A stretch of 5,893 bases of DNA. Origin: Bacillota bacterium (lineage in GTDB: Bacteria; Bacillota; Bacilli; Alicyclobacillales; SLC66). Of this stretch, positions 1-4,579 are shown piece after piece; position 1 is the stretch's first letter, and each line of letters opens with the position of its first letter. Under the pieces are notes generated by a model. It saw only the letters and a list, made by a program, of their open reading frames with translations, was not told the DNA's origin and made no database searches. The stretch covers positions 1 through 5,893 of the forward strand of contig JAJZCJ010000206.1 of NCBI GenBank assembly GCA_021846145.1, read 5' to 3'. A program made the position numbers and the translations under genes.

Positions 1-185
1 TTGATTTGGCAATGGGCGGACTCTTTTTTGGCATCAGCAAAGGACTCGTGGTGTGGCTAGCCTTTGGCATACTTGCGATTGCTGTTCTTGTGTTTCTAGG
101 TGTTATTTTTCGCAAAAAATGGTTTGGCGGCATGTTTCCAAGTGAGACCGCTGATGAAAAAGCACCGGCCTTACGCCGTGATTAA
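1..185 (+). CDS. C-terminal end of an integral membrane protein, possibly an MFS-type transporter (partial)
   Basis: The frame beginning at base 3 is open and ends at TAA 183-185, giving the last 60 residues of a protein that starts outside the window. The visible part contains DLAMGGLFFGI, then a hydrophobic stretch of about 23 residues (roughly residues 15-37 of the fragment) ending in the basic RKKW, then a hydrophilic tail ending ALRRD. This is what the last membrane helix of a polytopic protein with a cytoplasmic C-terminus looks like. The D-x-x-MGG-x-x-FG pattern before a final helix resembles helices 11-12 of major facilitator superfamily permeases, but that assignment is inference from a short fragment; other secondary transporters are possible. 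It converges on the minus-strand gene that follows, with 22 bp between the two stop codons. Membrane location is well supported, the family is not. Confidence 0.6.
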   Translation, partial: DLAMGGLFFGISKGLVVWLAFGILAIAVLVFLGVIFRKKWFGGMFPSETADEKAPALRRD

Positions 186-190
186 TAAGT

Positions 191-230
191 GAAGTTTTCG
201 TGATCTTTTATTTTTTAGTAATAAAACTTC
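191..230. repeat. AT-rich inverted repeat at the convergent gene junction, possible weak bidirectional terminator
   Basis: GAAGTTTT (191-198) and AAAACTTC (223-230) are perfect 8-base inverted complements separated by 24 bases. Inside this loop a second, competing 7-base pair exists: TTTTATT (206-212) with AATAAAA (220-226). The outer right arm lies inside the 3' end of the minus-strand gene, whose stop codon is at 208-210. Its position between two converging stop codons fits a shared transcription end. The stems are AT-rich and no clean T-run follows the outer right arm, so an intrinsic terminator is only a possibility. Confidence 0.35.
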
Positions 231-507
231 TTACGATTTCTTGCCATTGCATGGCTTTCTGGATGTTTTCCGGAGTTACATATTTGAGTGCTTTTTTTAC
301 TGGTTCAACGGGTAGAGGTGCGGTCATCATGTTTGGCAGTGGTGGCTGAGCTTTTCTGGTCATGGTAACAGCTGGCCGTTGTTCTCGATTGTTGGTTACT
401 CTGCGTTGGACGCCGTTTTGAACCAGTTTACTTAAGGATTGAGTGGATTGGTGATTGATAATATCCAACGCAAGTGTGCCTGCTTTGAGCAATGTCTTGA
501 TTTGCAT
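208..507 (-). CDS. Small highly basic protein of unknown function (99 aa)
   Basis: I do not recognise this protein. It reads from ATG (complement of 505-507) to TAA (complement of 208-210). A textbook ribosome binding site, AGGAGG (complement of 516-521), lies 8 bases before the ATG, which is the main reason to treat it as a real gene. By count it has 16 Lys/Arg against 5 Asp/Glu. Residues 1-30 look helical and mildly amphipathic (KTLLKAG, LALDII), residues 45-70 are proline-rich with PPLP and PLPVEP segments, and residues 78-97 look like a second helix (TPENIQKAMQWQEIVRSF). There is no clear signal peptide or membrane segment. It is divergent from the DUF294 gene and convergent with the upstream transporter, so it appears to be its own transcription unit. 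A TACAAT box (complement of 556-561) could be a -10, but no good -35 accompanies it. Nucleic-acid or ribosome binding is conceivable from charge alone and is only a guess. Confidence 0.65.
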   Translation of the reverse strand: MQIKTLLKAGTLALDIINHQSTQSLSKLVQNGVQRRVTNNREQRPAVTMTRKAQPPLPNMMTAPLPVEPVKKALKYVTPENIQKAMQWQEIVRSFITKK

Positions 508-587
508 CTCGGATTCCTCCTATCTATTCGTTTTCACCACACTTTATTCTTGCGTATTGTAAAAGCAACGGACAGACGTGGAGCGTG

Positions 588-1640
588 ATGATCATTTCCT
601 CTATAATTAAGCCCAGTGTCGTGATCGGTATCAATGAGATGAAACGTGGTCAAGAAATGGTGCGCGCCATTATCGGACGAGACCCGTCTTTGCTTGAGTT
701 GTTACAACATCTTACATTATTGAGTGACCACCACCTCGCGGTTCACAAAAGGGCGTTTGAATTAGCTGTGGAACAAGTGGGAGCAACGGTTAATTTTGAT
801 CGTATCCGTTTTGCAGTGGTGCTCTTGGGAAGTGGAGCTAGGGGAGAACAACTTTTTTTTAGTGATCAAGATCATGCGTTTATTTATGATGTGATGGATG
901 AATCACCGGAACAAGCAAAAGCTTGGTCAGTTTATTTTGCACAGATTGGGAATGTATTTTCTGCATTGTTGCACGAACTCGGTTATCCCCTTTGCACTGG
1001 CAATGTCATGATGAGCAATCCGCGCTGGCGAGGAACGCTGCAAGCGTGGGAGCAACGTATTGATGATTATTGTAGTTATCCGGATTGGGATAACATACGC
1101 TACCTGTTGATTGCCTCCGATGCAAAATTGATTACAGGAGATCAGACATTAGTCAACCAATTGCGACGAAGGGTGACAGAAAATATCGCCCGTTCCCCCT
1201 ATATTTGCTGGAAAATTGCTGATCAGGGCCTTGCAGATCGCGCGCAGGGAGTGATATTTGCAAATTGGCGTGAAGCGGTTGGGGATGTCACGTTTTCTAT
1301 TAAAGAGCGACTTTATACGCCAATTGTAAATAGTGTCCGTTTGTGGGCGCTTAGCATTGGAATTGAAAAAATTTCAACGTTTTCTCGCATTGAACAATTG
1401 CTGGAGAAAAAAGCGTGGACAGAAGAATTGGCGAATGAAGTGAAAACAGCGCTGTGGGACGTGGTTGCTTTGCGCATGCGTCAACAAGTCAATAAACTAA
1501 ATGCCAGTGAAAATAACACAGATGTTCTAGATGACACGTTACTTGTCGCAAAAGAACGAGAAGCGTTGAATCAGTCTTTACGAACGATCCGCAAACTCAA
1601 ACAGATCTCAATCAAGCATTTTCCTCGTCCAAGGAGGTGA
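588..1640 (+). CDS. DUF294-type nucleotidyltransferase-like protein
   Basis: The protein combines a DUF294 nucleotidyltransferase-like domain (about residues 45-185) with the all-helical DUF294 C-terminal domain (about residues 200-345). Numbered from the in-frame GTG at 585, the GSG-x-RGEQ motif is at residues 82-88 and SDQDHAFIYD at 93-102, supplying the GS and D-x-D (Asp94, Asp96) signature of polymerase-beta-like nucleotidyltransferases. SIKERLYTPIVNSVRLWAL (238-256) is the hallmark of the C-terminal domain. Many family members carry N-terminal cyclic-nucleotide-binding and CBS domains; this 350-residue form has neither, so it is a short form with no visible ligand sensor. The substrate is unknown; the fold is related to GlnD-type uridylyltransferases. 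The start is uncertain: GTG 585, ATG 588 (a GGAG at 580-583 lies 4 bases upstream), ATG 639 and ATG 657 are all in frame and none has a strong ribosome binding site. The next gene is almost contiguous, implying co-translation. Confidence 0.85.
   Translation: MIISSIIKPSVVIGINEMKRGQEMVRAIIGRDPSLLELLQHLTLLSDHHLAVHKRAFELAVEQVGATVNFDRIRFAVVLLGSGARGEQLFFSDQDHAFIYDVMDESPEQAKAWSVYFAQIGNVFSALLHELGYPLCTGNVMMSNPRWRGTLQAWEQRIDDYCSYPDWDNIRYLLIASDAKLITGDQTLVNQLRRRVTENIARSPYICWKIADQGLADRAQGVIFANWREAVGDVTFSIKERLYTPIVNSVRLWALSIGIEKISTFSRIEQLLEKKAWTEELANEVKTALWDVVALRMRQQVNKLNASENNTDVLDDTLLVAKEREALNQSLRTIRKLKQISIKHFPRPRR
1631..1640 (+). promoter_or_regulatory. Ribosome binding site of the exonuclease gene, overlapping the upstream stop codon
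   Basis: AAGGAGGTGA is a full-length match to the Shine-Dalgarno consensus. Its last three bases (1638-1640) are the TGA of the DUF294 gene, and it sits 6 bases before ATG 1647. This fixes the start of the exonuclease and suggests that translation of the two proteins is coupled. Confidence 0.85.
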
Positions 1641-1646
1641 AGCGCT

Positions 1647-2399
1647 ATGGATTTTGAACGCATTCGCGTTTGGCGTCATCTGCTTGGGGGATCGATGCAG
1701 CGCGAGCTAGGGTCTCTTGGCAGCAATCAGTCGCTACAGTCTCAAGCTGAAATGAGAGCCAATCTTAGCGATTTGCGTAACCATGTTGGGTATGAGGATA
1801 AACTCGAAAATTTGCAATTTGCGGTGATTGATACTGAGACGACAGGTTTTTCACCTCCTACAGATCAGTTGTTATCAGTGGCGGCGGTGAAGTTGGATGG
1901 ACGCGATGAATTGCTGCAAACAACGTTCCATTCTTACGTGGAGTTGTCAGCCGGCGTTATCGTGCCAGAAACGGTTCAGCAGTTGACGGGCATCACGCCT
2001 GATCGGCTCATCGGAGCGCCAAAAATATCGGCTGTGTTGACGAATTTTCTACAATTTGTTGAGGATCGAATAGTCGTTGCGCATCACGCTGGGTTTGATA
2101 TTCGTTTTTTAAATACTGCTTTACGAAAAAATTTCGGCATTGAATTAAGTACGCCCGTACTGGATACGGGTAAAATCGCGATGTTGTGTCATCCATTTAA
2201 CAAATATCCTACGCTTGATATGTTGTTATCGCTCTATGAAATCCCAATAAATGACAGACATTCGGCAATTGGCGATGCGTTAATGACGGCAGAATTGTTT
2301 GTGCGTGAGTTGAAAATGTTATCTGCATTAGGCATTGACACGTTAGGACAGGTGTGGGAACGATTATTGTGGTTGGAGCGCCAACACGATCAGCGCTGA
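1647..2399 (+). CDS. DnaQ-like 3'-5' exonuclease (DEDDh family)
   Basis: This 250-residue protein carries the RNase T/DnaQ exonuclease fold from about residue 56 to 222. All five catalytic residues of the DEDDh class are visible: Asp62 and Glu64 in FAVIDTETTG (Exo I), Asp151 in VVAHHAGFDIRFL (Exo II), and His205 and Asp210 in RHSAIGDALMTAEL (Exo III). It should remove nucleotides from 3' ends of DNA or RNA using two metal ions. There is an N-terminal extension of about 55 residues, rich in charged residues (MDFERIRVWRHLLGG), and no polymerase, helicase or BRCT domain, so it is neither PolC nor a DinG-type fusion. It could be called an epsilon-like subunit, but in Bacillota the replicative proofreader is normally inside PolC, so a repair, RNA-processing or nucleotide-related role tied to the upstream DUF294 protein is more likely. 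The start is secured by the Shine-Dalgarno at 1631-1640. No terminator is evident between it and the epimerase 66 bp downstream. Confidence 0.9.
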   Translation: MDFERIRVWRHLLGGSMQRELGSLGSNQSLQSQAEMRANLSDLRNHVGYEDKLENLQFAVIDTETTGFSPPTDQLLSVAAVKLDGRDELLQTTFHSYVELSAGVIVPETVQQLTGITPDRLIGAPKISAVLTNFLQFVEDRIVVAHHAGFDIRFLNTALRKNFGIELSTPVLDTGKIAMLCHPFNKYPTLDMLLSLYEIPINDRHSAIGDALMTAELFVRELKMLSALGIDTLGQVWERLLWLERQHDQR

Positions 2400-2452
2400 C
2401 GGGAAACAGGTGGTCGCAGTGACGCTTGATTTCTTATATACTGAGAGTTGGT

Positions 2453-2462
2453 AAGGGGTGAT
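2453..2462 (+). promoter_or_regulatory. Ribosome binding site that sets the TTG start of the epimerase
   Basis: AAGGGGTGAT differs from the consensus AAGGAGGTGAT only by one missing A and lies 3 bases before TTG 2466. It decides in favour of TTG 2466 rather than the in-frame TTG at 2448, which lies upstream of this site and has no Shine-Dalgarno of its own. Confidence 0.7.
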
Positions 2463-2465
2463 GGC

Positions 2466-3398
2466 TTGAAAGCGGTGGTAACAGGGGGAACGGGCTTTAT
2501 TGGTTCTCATGTGGTGGATTTACTTAGCGCAAAAGGGTACGAAGTCGCCGTGATTGATATTCAACCGCCAGGTAATTACTGGGGTGTTCCGGCGGGTGTC
2601 GAAGTGCTCAAATTAGACGTGGCGACACCTGAATGTGAGAATTTCATTGCAAATTATCGACCAGATGTGGTATTTCACTTGGCTGCCCGTGCATCTGTAG
2701 TGGAATCAGTACATAACCCTCATGAAGATGCACGAACGACAATACAGGGTCTTTTGCATGTGCTTGAAGGCGCTCGTAAAGCAAAGACGAAGAAGGTCGT
2801 ATTTTCTTCCACAGCAGCCGTATATGGGGATTCTAATGTGTCTTTGCCCATTTCGGAGGAGATGGCTGTTGACCCCATATCGCCTTATGGGGCATCGAAA
2901 TTAGCCGCTGAACACTATTTGCGGGTGTATCAGCAATTACATCACTTGGACTACGCAATTCTTCGCTACGCGAATGTATACGGACCGCGTCAAGGCATAG
3001 CTGGTGAAGGGGGAGTAATCGCGATTTTTGCGAAAGCTACGCACCTAGGGACTCCTTTGCGTTTATTTGGTAATGGGATGCATACGCGGGACTATATATA
3101 CGTTCAAGATGTGGCTAGAGCAAACCTGATGGCGGCAGAACGCGACGGGAGCTTTTTGTTAAACATCAGCACAGGCATGGAGACGAGCAATCGCAAATTG
3201 ATCGAGTTAATGCAGGAAGTATCGGGGCGGATGATCCACGTTCAAGAGGAGCCTGAACGCCAAGGAGATATCCTGCGCAGTGCATTGGCACCACAAAAGG
3301 CAGATTCGGTGATTGATTTTAAGTCAGCATATGACATCCATTCAGGGCTGTATGCAACCTACCGTTGGATGGCAGATTGGTCAGGATATGAAAGTTGA
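2466..3398 (+). CDS. NAD-dependent nucleotide-sugar epimerase/dehydratase (GalE-like, extended SDR)
   Basis: From the TTG start the product is 310 residues, normal for GalE-like extended short-chain dehydrogenases. The Rossmann nucleotide-binding loop TGGTGFIG begins at residue 6, Asp31 at the end of beta-2 (VID) would bind the NAD ribose, VVFHLAA (residues 69-75) is the next conserved strand, SSTAAVYG (114-121) carries the catalytic Ser/Thr, and Tyr141-x-x-x-Lys145 (YGASK) is the catalytic pair. RYANVYGPRQ (167-176) and the following loop form the sugar-nucleotide site. A likely activity is UDP-glucose/UDP-galactose 4-epimerisation or a related UDP-sugar conversion for cell-surface polysaccharide, in the cytoplasm; the exact substrate cannot be read. 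No glycosyltransferase or other sugar gene is next to it. The stop codon TGA (3396-3398) lies within the -35 box of the following promoter. galE would be an over-specific name. Confidence 0.88.
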   Translation: MKAVVTGGTGFIGSHVVDLLSAKGYEVAVIDIQPPGNYWGVPAGVEVLKLDVATPECENFIANYRPDVVFHLAARASVVESVHNPHEDARTTIQGLLHVLEGARKAKTKKVVFSSTAAVYGDSNVSLPISEEMAVDPISPYGASKLAAEHYLRVYQQLHHLDYAILRYANVYGPRQGIAGEGGVIAIFAKATHLGTPLRLFGNGMHTRDYIYVQDVARANLMAAERDGSFLLNISTGMETSNRKLIELMQEVSGRMIHVQEEPERQGDILRSALAPQKADSVIDFKSAYDIHSGLYATYRWMADWSGYES

Positions 3399-3424
3399 CA
3401 ATAATTACTACGTTCGGCTATAAT
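3395..3424 (+). promoter_or_regulatory. Housekeeping (sigma-A) promoter of rpsU-yqeY
   Basis: The -35 box TTGACA (3395-3400) and -10 box TATAAT (3419-3424) both match the sigma-A consensus perfectly, with an 18-base spacer. Transcription should start near 3431. The -35 box overlaps the epimerase stop codon, so the promoter begins inside the preceding gene. It is the strongest promoter visible in the window, as expected for a ribosomal protein gene. Confidence 0.9.
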
Positions 3425-3430
3425 CGTTAT

Positions 3431-3499
3431 TGATACGCAATTCTTTTGCGTTCCAGGTGGGGTTCCTCCTGTATTGTCGGCGGAGGGAGGGAAAATATC
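3431..3499 (+). promoter_or_regulatory. Structured rpsU leader with a CCUCCU segment that can cover the ribosome binding site
   Basis: The predicted leader is about 70 nt. First hairpin: ACGCAA (3435-3440) with TTGCGT (3446-3451), loop of 5. Second hairpin: CAGG-T-GG (3454-3460) with CC-T-CCTG (3465-3471), one U-U mismatch, GGUU loop. The right arm of the second hairpin contains CCTCCT (3465-3470), which alternatively pairs with the Shine-Dalgarno: TTCCTCCT (3463-3470) with GGGAGGGA (3485-3492), eight pairs including two G-U, loop of 14. The two folds exclude each other, so one exposes and the other hides the rpsU ribosome binding site (GGAGGGAGGG, 3482-3491). The pairings are read directly; regulation, for example autogenous control by bS21, is inference. 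Confidence 0.45.
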
Positions 3500-3676
3500 A
3501 TGTCAGAGATCAGAATTCGCAAGAATGAATCCCTAGATTCTGCCCTGCGGCGGTTTAAACGTGCAACCGCGAAAGACGGCATCCTCGCCGAGGTTAAAAA
3601 ACGGAGACAGTATGACAAGCCTAGTGTGGCTCGTAAGAAAAAGTCTGAAGCTGCTCGCAAACGGAAAAAATTCTAA
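3500..3676 (+). CDS. rpsU: 30S ribosomal protein S21 (bS21)
   Basis: The 58-residue product begins [20 protein letters not shown] and ends [12 protein letters not shown], the standard bS21 pattern: a short strand, an RRFKR helix (residues 17-21), the [12 protein letters not shown] segment (29-40), and a basic tail. bS21 sits on the 30S platform beside the 3' end of 16S rRNA near the anti-Shine-Dalgarno and assists translation initiation. The start is ATG 3500, 8 bases after the extended purine-rich site at 3482-3491. An in-frame upstream extension exists but its residues do not resemble bS21. It is the first gene of a two-gene unit with yqeY, which begins 30 bases later. Length and sequence look intact and ordinary. 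Confidence 0.97.
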   Translation: MSEIRIRKNESLDSALRRFKRATAKDGILAEVKKRRQYDKPSVARKKKSEAARKRKKF

Positions 3677-3705
3677 AAGTTTGATAGGAAAAGGGTGACG
3701 CCTGC

Positions 3706-4155
3706 GTGACTTTGGCGGATCGCTTAGCTGAAGATATGAAGCAAGCGATGAGAAGTAAAGATAAGGTGCGTTTGTCTGTATTGAGGCTCGTCAAATCAGC
3801 GATTAAAAATGCCGAGATTGATAAGCGTATCACACTGGGAGATGAAGAAATTATCGGTGTGTTGCGCAAAGAGTTAAAACAGCGCAAAGAGTCATTGCTC
3901 GCTATTGAAGGAGCAGGTCGCGATGATCTTATCGCAGCACTGAACGAGGAAACGCAAATTCTTGAAACGTACCTGCCTCAGTCGCTTCGCGAGGAGCAAA
4001 TTGAGCAGCTAGTTCGTGAAGCTGTGCAGGAAGTGGGAGCAGTTTCAAAAGCAGATATGGGCAAGGTCATGCCAGTGGTGATGAAAAAAATTGGCGGACA
4101 GGCTGAAGGGCGCATCGTAAATCGTATCGTCCAAGAGGTTTTGTCAAGTTTATAA
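3706..4155 (+). CDS. yqeY: GatB/YqeY domain protein
   Basis: The 149-residue product matches Bacillus YqeY along its whole length as I remember the family: N-terminal TLADRLAEDMKQAMRSKDK, then LRKELKQRKES (53-63), ILETYLPQ (85-92), and the conserved SKADMGKVMPVVMKK (114-128) in the tail domain. The fold is an all-helical bundle followed by a small domain shared with the C-terminus of GatB, the subunit of the tRNA-dependent amidotransferase that contacts tRNA. The role of stand-alone YqeY is not established; a tRNA- or translation-related role is the usual inference and fits its constant position after rpsU. The start is GTG 3706, with AAGGGTGA (3691-3698) 7 bases upstream. It is co-transcribed with rpsU and is followed by a strong terminator. 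Confidence 0.95.
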   Translation: MTLADRLAEDMKQAMRSKDKVRLSVLRLVKSAIKNAEIDKRITLGDEEIIGVLRKELKQRKESLLAIEGAGRDDLIAALNEETQILETYLPQSLREEQIEQLVREAVQEVGAVSKADMGKVMPVVMKKIGGQAEGRIVNRIVQEVLSSL

Positions 4156-4176
4156 TTTGAATAAAAAGAGCGTAGC

Positions 4177-4208
4177 AAAGTGACTCGTGATCATCGGGTC
4201 GCTTTTTT
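4177..4208 (+). terminator. Intrinsic terminator of the rpsU-yqeY unit
   Basis: AAAGTGACTCG (4177-4187) pairs with CGGGTCGCTTT (4195-4205) over 11 positions, nine Watson-Crick and two G-U, with a 7-base loop (4188-4194). The right arm runs directly into a tract of six T (4203-4208). This is a classic Rho-independent terminator 21 bases after the yqeY stop codon, separating the growth-phase unit from the sporulation genes. Confidence 0.9.
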
Positions 4209-4214
4209 ATTTGC

Positions 4215-4243
4215 GTATAAGTCGATTGAGTGCTGCATACATG
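4215..4243 (+). promoter_or_regulatory. Candidate sporulation sigma-E promoter of yqfC
   Basis: CATACATG (4236-4243) matches the sigma-E -10 core CATACA exactly and has the right general form (CATACA-H-T). An ATA core at 4217-4219 within GTATAAGT (4215-4222) is a partial match to the sigma-E -35, at the expected 14-15 base separation. yqfC and yqfD belong to the mother-cell sigma-E regulon in Bacillus subtilis, so the position is right. Transcription would begin near 4250, immediately before the ribosome binding site, making a very short leader. The -35 is imperfect. Confidence 0.55.
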
Positions 4244-4250
4244 TTTGAGA

Positions 4251-4260
4251 AGAGGGGGGT
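4251..4260 (+). promoter_or_regulatory. G-rich ribosome binding site setting the yqfC TTG start
   Basis: AGAGGGGGGT lies 5 bases before TTG 4266. No ATG is available in frame near here, and the farther in-frame GTG at 4230 lies upstream of the candidate -10 box, so this site selects TTG 4266. The TTG at 4260 overlaps the site itself and is too close. Confidence 0.6.
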
Positions 4261-4265
4261 TGCCC

Positions 4266-4553
4266 TTGAAACAAAAAGTTCGCAAATGGGTTGAGCAGAT
4301 GGCGCAAGAATGGTTTGAGGTACCCTCTGGCACACTGAACGCGCAGTCCCGGGTGGTTATTTTGGCCATGAATCAAGTGGTGATCGAAAATTTTGACGAC
4401 CTGATGACTTTTTCGCCTGAACATGTACAAATACGCGTGCGTGATGGAATGATTGCAATTACAGGTAGAAATCTATTCATTCGCTCAGTAGTTTCTGAAG
4501 AATTGATCGTAGAAGGTGAGATTGTACAAGTTCATTTTTCCCCAGGCTCGTAG
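4266..4553 (+). CDS. yqfC: Sporulation protein YqfC (YabP/YqfC family)
   Basis: The 95-residue product fits the YabP/YqfC family, about 90-100 residues and found in endospore formers. Visible hallmarks are the basic N-terminal helix (MKQKVRKWVEQ), the central VVILAMNQVVIENFDDL (30-46), the VQIRVRDGMIAITGRNLFIR segment (54-73) and EELIVEGEIVQVHF (78-91), a mostly beta-strand pattern. It is expressed in the mother cell under sigma-E in Bacillus; its molecular function is not settled, but its constant neighbour is yqfD. The TTG start follows the G-rich ribosome binding site at 4251-4260. The gap to yqfD is 26 bases and has no terminator, so the two are co-transcribed. No signal peptide or membrane segment is seen. 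Confidence 0.92.
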   Translation: MKQKVRKWVEQMAQEWFEVPSGTLNAQSRVVILAMNQVVIENFDDLMTFSPEHVQIRVRDGMIAITGRNLFIRSVVSEELIVEGEIVQVHFSPGS

Positions 4554-4579
4554 GGCATGTGGGTATAAGGAGGGAGCGA

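Noticed and set aside
556..568. TACAAT/TTGCTT on the minus strand as a promoter for the small basic protein gene
   Set aside because: The two elements are almost adjacent, not 17 bases apart, and no -35 with more than two matches is found at the right distance.
2335..2340. TTGACA inside the exonuclease gene as a -35 box for the epimerase
   Set aside because: No -10-like sequence occurs 16-18 bases downstream; GATTAT is 21 bases away.
2436..2441. TATACT upstream of the epimerase as a -10 box
   Set aside because: It is a good -10-like hexamer, but no acceptable -35 is present at 16-18 bases, so a promoter cannot be supported.
3446..3499. Upstream in-frame extension of rpsU
   Set aside because: The extra 18 residues do not resemble bS21, the strong ribosome binding site at 3482-3491 falls inside them, and the start at ATG 3500 gives the standard bS21 N-terminus.
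4230..4265. Longer yqfC starting at GTG 4230
   Set aside because: It would start upstream of the candidate -10 box and has no Shine-Dalgarno; the G-rich site at 4251-4260 fits TTG 4266 instead.
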